Shown: positions 42,523-50,089 of the stretch, one piece after another
Numbering within the stretch: position 1 is the stretch's first letter
How the letters are laid out: each line of letters begins with the position of its first letter
NCBI RefSeq assembly: GCF_023898865.1
Contig: NZ_JAGSOV010000054.1
Coordinates: forward strand, 1 to 64,000
Direction of reading: 5' to 3'
DNA: 64,000 nucleotides
Source of the DNA: Pseudonocardia humida
GTDB lineage: Bacteria > Actinomycetota > Actinomycetes > Mycobacteriales > Pseudonocardiaceae
Position numbers and translations under genes: made by a program
Notes under the pieces: model-generated
What the model saw: only the letters and a program-made list of their open reading frames with translations
Databases searched by the model: none
Told to the model about the DNA's origin: nothing

Positions 42523-43461
42523 GACGGTGAGCACCAGCTTGCCGGAGGTGTGGCCGAGCTCCCCGGCGCGGTGCGCGTGCGAGGCCCGCTCCAGCGGGAA
42601 GGTCTCGGCCACCAGCACCCGCAGCCTGCGGTCGTCGACGAGGTGGGCGAGCTCCTCGAGCCCGTCGCCGTCGGGCTCGACGAGCATGCCGGTGGCCCGC
42701 AGGTCGCGCTCCGCGGCCGCGGCCACGGCGTCGGCGACCCCCGCGGAGGGCACGCACACCATCCGCCCGTTGGGGGCGAGCACGTCCAGGGAGCGGACCG
42801 AGGTCTGCCCGCCGACCAGGTCGAGCACGAGGTCGACCGGCGCGCCGACGGCCCGCTCGAAGACCTCCGTGCGGTAGTCGACGGCCTCGTCGACGCCCAG
42901 GTCGTGCAGCAGGTCGTGCTTGGGGACCGAGGCGGTGCCGATCACGTATGCGCCGCGGGCCTTGGCGATCTGCACGGCGAGGTGGCCCACGCCGCCCGCC
43001 GCGGCGTGCACCAGCACCCGCTCCCCCGGCTGGACGTGCGCGACGTCGACCAGCGACTGCCACGCCGTCAGCCCGGCCAGCGGGAGCGCCCCCGCCTCGA
43101 CCTCGGACAGGCCCGCCGGGCGGTGCGCGAAGTGCCGGGAGGGGGCGGTGACGAACTCGGCGTAGGCCCCGGCCGCGCGCGGGAACCACGGCATGCCGAA
43201 CACCGCGTCGCCGACCGCGAAGCGGGTGACGCCTGCGCCGATCGCGTCGACCGTGCCGGCGACGTCCCAGCCGACGGTGAACGGCGGCGGCCCGAGCACG
43301 GCGGCCATCCCGGCCCCGGCGCGGGTCTTCCAGTCGACGGGGTTGACCCCCGCGGCCGCGACCCGGACCCGGATCTCGGTGGGCAGCGGCGCGGGCACCT
43401 CGGCTTCGCCCAGCTCCAGCACCTCGGGGCCGCCCGTGGACAGCTGCGTGATCACGCGCAT
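42520..43461 (-). CDS. Zinc-independent MDR-family NADP-dependent quinone oxidoreductase
   Basis: A 313-residue medium-chain reductase of the quinone-oxidoreductase/zeta-crystallin type. It has the GroES-like N-terminal half (AAGVNPVDWKTRAG, GWDVAGTVDAIG), the substrate-domain segment LPLAGLTAWQSL and the nucleotide-binding VLVHAAAGGVGHLAVQIAKARGA. The zinc-ligand cysteines of alcohol dehydrogenases are absent. DLVLDLVGG and SGKLVLTV at the end are typical. It probably reduces quinones or enals with NADPH. The ATG is chosen at the family start. Confidence 0.88.
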   Translation of the reverse strand: MRVITQLSTGGPEVLELGEAEVPAPLPTEIRVRVAAAGVNPVDWKTRAGAGMAAVLGPPPFTVGWDVAGTVDAIGAGVTRFAVGDAVFGMPWFPRAAGAYAEFVTAPSRHFAHRPAGLSEVEAGALPLAGLTAWQSLVDVAHVQPGERVLVHAAAGGVGHLAVQIAKARGAYVIGTASVPKHDLLHDLGVDEAVDYRTEVFERAVGAPVDLVLDLVGGQTSVRSLDVLAPNGRMVCVPSAGVADAVAAAAERDLRATGMLVEPDGDGLEELAHLVDDRRLRVLVAETFPLERASHAHRAGELGHTSGKLVLTV

Positions 43462-43626
43462 CGTTCCCACCCGGGGATGCCTACCACCGCCCCGGTGCGG
43501 ACGCGGGGCGAGGGGTCGACGCGTTCGCCCGGTCCCACGTTCCCGCCCGTGGTCGACCGGCTTCACAGTGTTCCACCGCGGCGCCCGCTAACCTGCGGGC
43601 ACCCGCCGTCCTCCCGTGGAGTCCGC

Positions 43627-44133
43627 ATGTCCTTCCGCACGCGCGGCGTCCGGCTCAGCGCGCCGCTCGCCTGCGCCCTCGTCCTCACCGGTGCACTGGC
43701 CGGCTGCGGGGTGGGCGGCTCGGTCGCCGCCAGCGACACCCGCGGCGCGGACACGAGCACCGACCGGCGCGCCCCGGTCGAGGACCCCTTCTGCGCGGCC
43801 TCGCGGGTCAACAGCGAGGCCATCTCGCCGCTGAACCGGCTGGTGTCCGGGGGTGGGGCCGACCGCGAGGAGCTGGTGCGGGCGGTCGACGCGGTGCGCC
43901 GCAGCGGCTCGGACATGGTGATCGCGGCGCCGCCGGAGATCCGCGACGACGTCCAGCAGACCGTCGACGCGGTCGACCTGCAGCTCGACGCGCTGCTGGC
44001 CAACAACGGCGACGGGCGCGCGGTGAGCGCCGACCCGACGCTGAGCGCGCGGCTGGACTCCGCCGAGCTGGCCGCGGCCGGGGAGAAGGTGTCGGACTAC
44101 CTCACCCGGGCGTGCGGCGGCACCCGGCGCTGA
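43627..44133 (+). CDS. Small secreted lipoprotein, unknown function
   Basis: A 168-residue protein with a clear lipoprotein signal peptide (Arg-containing n-region, hydrophobic APLACALVLTGA, lipobox LAGC at about 24-27). A short Thr/Asp-rich linker precedes a helical domain with two cysteines, one in EDPFCAASR and one in RACGGT near the C-terminus, which could pair. It resembles the many small actinobacterial helical lipoproteins without known role. It is convergent with the small membrane protein that follows. Confidence 0.75.
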   Translation: MSFRTRGVRLSAPLACALVLTGALAGCGVGGSVAASDTRGADTSTDRRAPVEDPFCAASRVNSEAISPLNRLVSGGGADREELVRAVDAVRRSGSDMVIAAPPEIRDDVQQTVDAVDLQLDALLANNGDGRAVSADPTLSARLDSAELAAAGEKVSDYLTRACGGTRR

Positions 44134-44139
44134 GCGCCG

Positions 44140-44310
44140 TCAGGACCCGATGGAGCGCCCGGACCGGTTCTTGATCGCGCCGTAGGCCGCGGCCCCGACG
44201 AACAGCACCGCGCCGATCACCAGCGCCGTGCCCAGGAACTTGAAGATCGCCCCCAGGACCGACAGCACGATCCACGCCGCGAGCGCGATCCCGAGAATCT
44301 TCAGCACCAT
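44140..44310 (-). CDS. 56-residue two-helix membrane peptide
   Basis: Starts MVLKILGIALAAWIV, has two hydrophobic segments (about 4-22 and 25-45) and a basic tail KNRSGRS. AAGGGGGG precedes the ATG at 44310; an upstream in-frame start would add about 19 hydrophilic residues. It resembles the small hydrophobic proteins common in actinobacteria. No function can be assigned. Confidence 0.6.
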   Translation of the reverse strand: MVLKILGIALAAWIVLSVLGAIFKFLGTALVIGAVLFVGAAAYGAIKNRSGRSIGS

Positions 44311-44383
44311 CGTCGTGCCCCCCTTCGTTCCCCGTCCGACGAACGGGCGGCCCGCGGAGTTCCGCACCCGGCCGACCGCGACG

Positions 44384-44977
44384 CTACTCCGCGGACGGGC
44401 GCTCCGACAGCACGCGCGGCCCCCCGGACGCCTCCCCCCGCGTCCCGCGGACCAGTGCCTGGTGCAGCAGCGCCAGGCCCCAGACCATCGTGAACGCGAT
44501 GACGGTCGGGTTCTTCACCGCGAGCAGGACGGCCCGGTAGAGGGGCCCGGCCTCCGCCGGCACGAGCGGGGCGATCACCAGGTCGGGGACCGCGTCCAGG
44601 ACGAGCACGGCGACCAGGAAGCCGACCAGTTGCAGCACCAACGCCCGCCGGTGCCGGTGGGCGTAGCGGCCCACCCGGCGCACCCCCTCCGGCAGGCCCA
44701 CTCCCCGCAGGCGGGCGTCGGAGCCGATGATCCAGCGCCACAGCAGCACGACGAGCAGCGCCCGGCACCCCCACGTCACCCCCTCCAGGGCCGGCGCGCC
44801 CCACGGCGGGAGGTCGTCGCCCACGAACTGGACCAGCGCCCGCTGCGCCGACCCCACCAGCGACAGGCCCACGATCGGCAGCAGGTGGCCCCGGTACCGG
44901 CGCCACGCCTCGTCGAGCACCTCGCGCGCCAGGCGCACGCTCCCGTCGGTGGCCGTCCCGCTCGTCGTCATCGTCAT
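44384..44977 (-). CDS. Integral membrane protein, unknown family
   Basis: A 197-residue protein with four to five hydrophobic segments, including LLPIVGLSLVGSAQRALVQFVG, ALLVVLLWRWIIG, LQLVGFLVAVLVLDAVP and VIAFTMVWGLALLHQA. The N-terminus is cytosolic-looking and carries REVLDEAWRRYRGH. No transport or enzyme motif is recognised. It is transcribed divergently from the marR gene; the 81-base gap holds a palindromic candidate MarR operator, so it may be the target of that regulator. Confidence 0.65.
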   Translation of the reverse strand: MTMTTSGTATDGSVRLAREVLDEAWRRYRGHLLPIVGLSLVGSAQRALVQFVGDDLPPWGAPALEGVTWGCRALLVVLLWRWIIGSDARLRGVGLPEGVRRVGRYAHRHRRALVLQLVGFLVAVLVLDAVPDLVIAPLVPAEAGPLYRAVLLAVKNPTVIAFTMVWGLALLHQALVRGTRGEASGGPRVLSERPSAE

Positions 44978-45016
44978 TCCCCCCGCTCACGTCAATTACT
45001 TCGGTAGCCTAAAACT

Positions 45017-45030
45017 TTCGGCGAGCCGAA
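45017..45030. promoter_or_regulatory. Candidate MarR operator
   Basis: TTCGGC-GA-GCCGAA, an inverted repeat with perfect 6-base arms, sits between the divergent membrane-protein and marR genes. It is preceded by a related half site ACTTCGG (44999-45005) and a -10-like TAGCCT (45005-45010). Confidence 0.45.
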
Positions 45031-45058
45031 GCAAAGGCCGAGGTGGAGGATCCGACCC

Positions 45059-45544
45059 ATGACGCACGACGGCGCCGAGCAGCGCGGGGCGAACCTGGGC
45101 TGGGAGCTGAGCACCGCGGTCGTGCTCTTCCACGAGGCCGTGGCCCAGCGGCTCGGGCTCAGCGCGGCCGACCACCGGGCCCTCGGCGCCATCTCCCGGG
45201 CTGGCGCCGTCACCGCGGGCGAGCTGGCCCAGCGCACCGGCCTGTCCCCCGGCGCCGTGACCGGACTGGTCGACCGGCTCGAGTCGGCCGGGCACGTGCG
45301 GCGCACGCGAGACCCGGCCGACCGCAGGCGCGTGGTGATCGTCCCGGTGTCCGCGCCGGGGCGCCCCGACCTCTCGGGCATCTTCGCCGACCTGAGCGCC
45401 GCCATGGCCGGCTTCACCGGCGACTACGACGAGCACCAGGCCCGCGCGATCGAGGACTACCTGGTCAAGACGATCACCGTGCTGCGCGAGCAGACCCGCA
45501 GGCTGTCGGCCGAGGCCGCCGCCGAGGAGCCGGACGACCGGTAG
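45059..45544 (+). CDS. MarR-family transcriptional regulator
   Basis: A 161-residue winged-helix regulator. The DNA-binding core is LGAISRAGAVTAGELAQRTGLSPGAVTGLVDRLESAGHVRRTRDPADRRRV, with the wing DPADRR typical of MarR. The C-terminal dimerisation helices end in EEPDDR. GGAGG lies nine bases before the ATG. It probably binds the inverted repeat at 45017 and controls itself plus the divergent membrane protein. The thiamine-diphosphate enzyme gene begins one base after its stop, so it may be co-regulated. Confidence 0.9.
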   Translation: MTHDGAEQRGANLGWELSTAVVLFHEAVAQRLGLSAADHRALGAISRAGAVTAGELAQRTGLSPGAVTGLVDRLESAGHVRRTRDPADRRRVVIVPVSAPGRPDLSGIFADLSAAMAGFTGDYDEHQARAIEDYLVKTITVLREQTRRLSAEAAAEEPDDR

Positions 45545-45545
45545 C

Positions 45546-47144
45546 GTGCGGGCGGTGATCGTGGCGGAGCAGGTGCTGGACGTGGTCGCCCGGCACGGCG
45601 CGCGGACCGTCTTCGGCCTGCCCGGCGTGCACAACCTCGCCTTCTGGCGGGCCGCCGACGGGCGGGCACCGGTCGTGGTGCGCCACGAGCAGGCCGCCGT
45701 CTACGCCGCCGACGGCTGGGCGCGCTGCACCGGCGGCCTGGGCGCCGCGGTCGTCACCACCGGTCCCGGCGCGGCGAACGCCGTGGCCGCCTTCGGCGAG
45801 GCGGCCGCGGCGGGCTCCCCGGTGCTGCTGGTGGCCTCGGAGATCCCGCAGGCCCTGCGCCGCCCCGGACGGGTGCGCGGGGTGCTGCACGAGTCGCGCG
45901 ACCAGGCCGCGCTGTTCGCGCCGCTGGCCAGGGCGGTGTTCACCCCGCGCACACCGGACGAGGTGGCCGCCGTGCTCGACGAGGCGGTTGCCGCCGCCAT
46001 GCGCCACCCGCGGGGTCCGGTCTACCTCGACATCCCGGCCGACGTGCTCGGGCAGCCCGCCGCGCCCACCGAGCGGGCCTCGGGCTGGCACGAGCCGGAG
46101 CCCGAGCCCGCCGCACTGGACGCGGCGGCCGAGGTGCTGCGCGGGCGGCGGGTCGTGATCTGGGCCGGTGGCGGCGCCGTGGACGTGGCGCCGTCGGTGA
46201 CGGGGCTGGCCACCCACCTCGGCGCCCCGGTGGTGTCGACGTTCCAGGGCCGCGGCTGCCCGCCCACCGGCCACCCGGCCGCGCTCGGCCTGCCCCCGCA
46301 CGAACCCGAGGCCGCGAAGCTGATCGGCTCGGCCGACGTGCTGCTGGCCGTGGGCGGCGACCTGGACGGCATGAACACCCGCAACTGGACGATGCCGCGC
46401 CCGCCCGCGCTGGTCACGATCGACCCGGCACCGGTCGAGCAGCCGGAGTGGACGCCCGACGCCGCGGTCGCCGGCAAGCTCGGGGAGGCGCTGCGCGGGC
46501 TGGTCGAGCGGCTGCCCGCGCACCCGGCGTGGGGCGAGCCGGACCTGCGCGCCACCGTGCTCGCCCGGCTCGGCGCCGACCCGGCGACGGCCGAGGCGGT
46601 GGCGCTGGTGCAGGCCGTCGAGTCGGCCCGGACCCCGCGGACGGTGCTGGTCTGCGACATGGCGGTGGCCGGCTACTGGGTCGGCGGGTACGCGGCCGCG
46701 CCCGGCCCGCGCCGGCTCGCCTACCCGGTGGGCTGGGGCACCCTGGGCTTCGGGCTGCCCGCGGCGATCGGACCGGCCGCCGCCGGCCACCCCGTGCTGG
46801 CGGTGTGCGGCGACGGCGGGCTGATGATGGCGCTGGGCGAACTGGCCACGCTGGTGCAGCAGCGGCTGCCGGTCACCGTCCTGGTCGTCGACGACGCCGG
46901 CTACGGGATGCTGCGCTACGACCAGGTCGTGGCCGGGCACCCCGAGGTCGGCGTGGACCTCGCCACCCCCGACTTCACCGCGCTGGCCGCCTCGTTCGGC
47001 CTGGCCGCGACGGCCGTCGGCGGTGTGGACGAGCTCGCCGGCGCCCTCGCCGCCGCGCTCGGCAGCGGGGAGCCGCACCTGGTGCACGTGAAGGCCCGGC
47101 TGCTCCCGCCGCGCACGACCTCGCCGCGCTGGCACCAGGACTAG
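45546..47144 (+). CDS. Thiamine-diphosphate-dependent enzyme (acetolactate synthase / benzoylformate decarboxylase type)
   Basis: A 532-residue enzyme. The N-terminal pyrimidine domain has GLPGVHNLAFW and RHEQAAVYAADGWAR (catalytic Glu48). The central domain has WAGGGAVD. The C-terminal PP domain has the metal-binding CGDGGLMMALGELATL and DDAGYGMLRYDQ (about 420-460). It may decarboxylate or carboligate 2-oxoacids; the substrate is not evident, and no small regulatory subunit follows, so branched-chain acetolactate synthase is unlikely. The GTG at 45546 is used, and a GTG three codons later is possible. It follows marR directly. Confidence 0.85.
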   Translation: MRAVIVAEQVLDVVARHGARTVFGLPGVHNLAFWRAADGRAPVVVRHEQAAVYAADGWARCTGGLGAAVVTTGPGAANAVAAFGEAAAAGSPVLLVASEIPQALRRPGRVRGVLHESRDQAALFAPLARAVFTPRTPDEVAAVLDEAVAAAMRHPRGPVYLDIPADVLGQPAAPTERASGWHEPEPEPAALDAAAEVLRGRRVVIWAGGGAVDVAPSVTGLATHLGAPVVSTFQGRGCPPTGHPAALGLPPHEPEAAKLIGSADVLLAVGGDLDGMNTRNWTMPRPPALVTIDPAPVEQPEWTPDAAVAGKLGEALRGLVERLPAHPAWGEPDLRATVLARLGADPATAEAVALVQAVESARTPRTVLVCDMAVAGYWVGGYAAAPGPRRLAYPVGWGTLGFGLPAAIGPAAAGHPVLAVCGDGGLMMALGELATLVQQRLPVTVLVVDDAGYGMLRYDQVVAGHPEVGVDLATPDFTALAASFGLAATAVGGVDELAGALAAALGSGEPHLVHVKARLLPPRTTSPRWHQD

Positions 47145-47213
47145 GGACCGGGCGCTCCCTCCCGCGCCCAGCGCACAAGCACCAGTGACGCAGATCACCT
47201 TTCTGTCGGTGTT

Positions 47214-47231
47214 ATCACGATATATCGTGAT
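47214..47231 (+). promoter_or_regulatory. Perfect palindromic operator upstream of padR
   Basis: ATCACGATATATCGTGAT is a perfect 18-base palindrome, 61 bases before the padR start and in unusually AT-rich local sequence. It resembles the ATAT-centred sites bound by PadR regulators, so PadR autoregulation is likely. Confidence 0.65.
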
Positions 47232-47292
47232 GGCACACGAGCTGATCGAGTGCTATCGGAGCGCCGAGGCTCGCAGACCGAGGAGATCCATC

Positions 47293-48003
47293 ATGACCAG
47301 CATGAACCCCGAGGACGGCCCCCGTCGGTTCCGCAACCGGCGCTTCGGCCGCCACACGTTCTCCGGACCCGCCGACGGCCCGATGGCCCCGCCGCCGCCG
47401 TTCGGTCCGGTCGAGGAGGAGGAGATCGGCCCGCACCACGGGCGCGGCCACGGCCGGCGCGGACGGCGGCCGGGTCCCCCGTTCCCGCCGATCCCGCCCG
47501 TGCCGCCGTTCGGACCGGGCCCGCGCGGCCGGTTCCCCGGCCCGCGCGGACGGCGCGGGCGGCGCACGGCCCGCGGCGACATCCGCCTGGCGGTGCTCGC
47601 GCTCGTCGCCGAGCAGCCGCGGCACGGCTACGAGATCATCCAGGAGATCGCCGAGCGCTCCGGCGGGGCGTGGCGCCCCAGCCCGGGCTCGGTGTACCCC
47701 ACGCTCTCGCAGCTGCAGGACGAGGGCCTGGTGCACGTCGAGAACGCGGACGGCCGCCGCGTCGTGCACCTGACCGAGACCGGCACCACCTTCGTCGAGG
47801 AGCACCGCGCCGAGCTCGACGCGGTGTGGGAGTCGCTCGGCCAGGACGCCGACGACGACGGGGTGGCGCTGTGGGAGCAGCTCGCGCAGCTGCACGCGGC
47901 CACCCAGCAGGTGCTCGGCGCCGGCACCCCGGAGCAGATCACCGCGGCCAGCACCGCGCTGGCCGAGGCCCGCAAGACGATCTACCGGCTGCTCGCCGAG
48001 TGA
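47293..48003 (+). CDS. PadR-family transcriptional regulator with long Pro/Gly/Arg N-terminal extension
   Basis: A 236-residue protein. The first about 95 residues are low complexity (Pro, Gly, Arg, His; for example PPFPPIPPVPPFG). The PadR winged helix then reads DIRLAVLALVAEQPRHGYEIIQEI and SPGSVYPTLSQLQDEGLV, followed by the VHLTETG wing and a C-terminal helical dimerisation part. GAGGAG lies eight bases before the ATG. The basic tail may add DNA affinity. No obvious target gene is adjacent; it is convergent with the SnoaL-like gene across a strong hairpin. Confidence 0.88.
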   Translation: MTSMNPEDGPRRFRNRRFGRHTFSGPADGPMAPPPPFGPVEEEEIGPHHGRGHGRRGRRPGPPFPPIPPVPPFGPGPRGRFPGPRGRRGRRTARGDIRLAVLALVAEQPRHGYEIIQEIAERSGGAWRPSPGSVYPTLSQLQDEGLVHVENADGRRVVHLTETGTTFVEEHRAELDAVWESLGQDADDDGVALWEQLAQLHAATQQVLGAGTPEQITAASTALAEARKTIYRLLAE

Positions 48004-48017
48004 CCGCCCGACCGGCG

Positions 48018-48055
48018 CGGAGCGCCCCCGGACCCACCGGTCCGGGGGCGCTCCG
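48018..48055. terminator. Strong bidirectional terminator hairpin
   Basis: 17-bp perfect arms (48018-48034 and 48039-48055, CGGAGCGCCCCCGGACC and complement) with a 4-base loop CACC. It lies between the convergent padR and SnoaL-like genes, 14 bases from each stop. Confidence 0.75.
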
Positions 48056-48069
48056 GCGTGCCCGGTCGC

Positions 48070-48501
48070 TCAGCGCCCGCGGTCGTTCCAGCCCAGGGGC
48101 CTGCGGGCGGCGAGCTCTTCGTCGTGGCCCGCGAACGCCGCGCCGTCGATCCGCACGGTGTTGTGGAACGAGACGATCTCGCCGCCGCGCAGGACCTTCG
48201 TCTGGATCGCCCGGGTGGTCCCGGCGCGCGGTCCCGCGGGCACCTCAAGCGTCGACTCCGTCCGCACGACCACCGCGTCCCCGACCGGACGGCGGGACAC
48301 CGGGCGGATCTCGATGCGACTGCCCCGGTAGATCGTGTCGAAGATCTTCTGGTGCTCGGCGGCGATCACCGCCCGGCCGTGCTGCACGCGGCCCACCACG
48401 TCCACGAAGTCCGCGTCCTCGGCGAAGCGCGCCGCCCAGGCGTCGCCGTCGCCGTCGTTCCACGCCCGCTCCAGCGCGGAGATGACCTCGTCCACCGTCA
48501 T
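48070..48501 (-). CDS. SnoaL-like / SgcJ-type NTF2-fold protein
   Basis: A 143-residue single-domain protein of the NTF2-like superfamily (DUF4440/SgcJ type). Conserved features are ERAWNDGDGDAWAARFAEDADFVDVVG at the N-terminus, HQKIFDTIYRGSRIEI and a beta-sheet ending in GEIVSFHNTVRID. Relatives are isomerases, cyclases or binding proteins with a cone-shaped pocket; no catalytic residues can be assigned. ATG at 48501 with GAGAGAGG upstream. It is divergent from the TetR gene across a palindromic operator, so it is probably the TetR target. Confidence 0.8.
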   Translation of the reverse strand: MTVDEVISALERAWNDGDGDAWAARFAEDADFVDVVGRVQHGRAVIAAEHQKIFDTIYRGSRIEIRPVSRRPVGDAVVVRTESTLEVPAGPRAGTTRAIQTKVLRGGEIVSFHNTVRIDGAAFAGHDEELAARRPLGWNDRGR

Positions 48502-48541
48502 CGCTACCCTACCTCTCTCGTCCACACATCGATCCAGTCAC

Positions 48542-48556
48542 TGGAACAACGTTCCA
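48542..48556. promoter_or_regulatory. Candidate TetR operator
   Basis: TGGAAC-AAC-GTTCCA, a perfect 6-base inverted repeat with 3-base spacer, lies 12 bases before the tetR start and 40 bases before the divergent SnoaL-like gene. Form and location suit TetR control of both. Confidence 0.6.
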
Positions 48557-48568
48557 ATCGGAGGGTAC

Positions 48569-49177
48569 ATGGGCGCGGACCTGCCCGGCATCGTGCGACT
48601 GAGGGACCGGCGCGAGGCGTTGACGCTGCGCACCATCCTCGGCGCGGCACGCGCGCTGTTCGCCGAGCGCGGCTACGCCCGCACCCCGATCCGGCTGCTG
48701 GCCGAGCGGGCGGGCGTCTCACCGCAGACCATCTACGCCCACTTCGGGTCCAAGGCCGGGGTGCTGGGCGGGCTCGTCGACCTGCTCGACGAGGAGGCCG
48801 GCCTGCCCGACCTGGTCGCCGAGAGCGACGGCGTCGACGACCCGGCCGCCCTGCTCGGCCTGCTGGCCCGCGCCGCGCGCCAGGTCCGCGAGCGCTGCGG
48901 CGACATCGTGGCGATCCTGGCCTCCGGCGCCGCCGCGGACCCGGACATCGCCGCCACCCAGGCCGAGGGCGCCCGGCGCAACCGGTTGGCCGTCGAGCTG
49001 GTGGTCGAGCGCATCCGGGCGAGCGGGCGGCCGGTCGCGGCCCGGGCGGCCGACATCGCGGTCGCCCTGATGAGCGCCGGCGTGCACGACAGCCTCGTGC
49101 GCGAGAGCGGCTGGAGCCACGACGACTACGAGGACTGGCTGGCCCGCACGCTGGCCGACGCGGTGCTGGCCGGATGA
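48569..49177 (+). CDS. TetR-family transcriptional regulator
   Basis: A 202-residue regulator. The N-terminal HTH is TILGAARALFAERGYARTPIRLLAERAGVSPQTIYAHFGSKAGVL (about 20-65), a textbook TetR domain. The C-terminal ligand-binding part is helical and ends DDYEDWLARTLADAVLAG. The ATG follows GAGGG closely. It probably represses itself and the divergent SnoaL-like gene through the palindrome at 48542. The ligand is unknown. Confidence 0.92.
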   Translation: MGADLPGIVRLRDRREALTLRTILGAARALFAERGYARTPIRLLAERAGVSPQTIYAHFGSKAGVLGGLVDLLDEEAGLPDLVAESDGVDDPAALLGLLARAARQVRERCGDIVAILASGAAADPDIAATQAEGARRNRLAVELVVERIRASGRPVAARAADIAVALMSAGVHDSLVRESGWSHDDYEDWLARTLADAVLAG

Positions 49178-49251
49178 GCCCGCGGTGGAGCCGTGGGCGC
49201 AGCCCGGGGATCCGGTGGACGCCGAACCCCGCCGGCCCGGCTCACGGACCG

Positions 49252-49559
49252 TCATCGACGCGAGGATCCCTCCGCCTCCTGCCGGGCGAGGTCGGCGTCG
49301 ACCTCCGCCAGGATCTCGGCCGGCTCCCGGCCCTCGTCGTCGGCGACGACGTCGGCGGCCTCCTCCAGCTCGGCCCCAGCTGCACCAGCCGCCGGGCGCG
49401 GGTGAGGTGGAGCAGGGCGCGCAGGCCGTAGGAGCGGTACCCGTCGGCCCTGCGCAGCGGCTCGGGCAGCAGGCCGATCCGGTGGTGGTCGAGCATCGAC
49501 CCGGGGGTGGTCGTTGAGCCGGGCCACCAGCTCGGCGATGGTGAGCCGGTCGGCGACGG
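49252..49559 (-). pseudogene. MerR-like regulator interrupted by two compensating frameshifts
   Basis: Three pieces of one MerR-type protein can be read. The first frame gives RLTIAELVARLNDHP (49545-49503). A +1 frame gives MLDHHRIGLLPEPLRRADGY and SYGLRALLHLTRARRLVQLG (49496-49374), the helix-turn-helix and wing of MerR. The first frame resumes with ELEEAADVVADDEG to the stop at 49252. The shifts fall at a C-run (around 49500-49505) and a G-run (around 49373-49376). Removing one base from the first and adding one to the second restores one open frame. It is either a decayed gene or two homopolymer sequencing errors. The true start is unclear. Confidence 0.65.
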
Positions 49560-49664
49560 GATCGGGTTCGGCCGTGGACGGTCCTCCCGGGCGGCGGTCC
49601 CCGGCGGGGACGACGGCGTCGAGCCAACCAGCCGCCGCGGCCACCGCCGCCCGGGAGGGTGCGC

Positions 49665-50060
49665 TCAGCAGTCGCGCAGCTCCGGGGTCTGGTTGAGCAC
49701 CTGGCCGCGGGGGCTGACGAACTCCCGGTAGACCGCCGAGTCGACGGCCGCGGGGGCGAACGCCGCCACCCGGTGGCAGTTCTGGAAGGCCAGCACGACG
49801 CCGAAGTGGCGCTCGAGCGCGCCCCGGATGGCGTTGCTGGCCAGCGCGCGCAGCAGCTGGCCGCGCTCGGCCTCGGACGGCGGCGGCACCTCGTGCTCGC
49901 CGAACGGGGCGTCCGGACGGGCGGTGCGGTCGTCGGCGGCCGCGCTGACCACCTGCCACGCGTAGGGCAGGGAGTCGCGGACGACGCCGAGGAACGCGGC
50001 GTCGTCCAGCTCGCCGCGGGCGGCTCGATCGAGGACGGCGGTGGGGACGTCGAGGGACAC
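49665..50060 (-). CDS. 131-residue protein of unknown function paired with a CooC-like ATPase
   Basis: A small soluble protein with no signal peptide. The N-terminus is acidic and helical (MSLDVPTAVLDRAARGELDD). The C-terminal half has AFQNCHRVAAFAP and FVSPRGQVLNQTPELRDC, so two Cys, one of them the last residue, and a His could bind metal. AGGAGG is ideally spaced before the GTG. It starts 29 bases after the end of the ATPase gene and is probably in its operon, downstream of a Fur-family box. I do not recognise the family; a metal-related accessory role is inferred from context. Confidence 0.65.
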   Translation of the reverse strand: MSLDVPTAVLDRAARGELDDAAFLGVVRDSLPYAWQVVSAAADDRTARPDAPFGEHEVPPPSEAERGQLLRALASNAIRGALERHFGVVLAFQNCHRVAAFAPAAVDSAVYREFVSPRGQVLNQTPELRDC

Positions 50061-50089
50061 GGGACCTCCTGGCGGGTGGGCGGACTGGT

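Noticed and set aside
44998..45016. Iron box reading of the marR upstream sequence (TTAGGCTACC on the minus strand)
   Set aside because: Only about one half site matches the DtxR consensus; the MarR-type palindrome next to it explains the region better.
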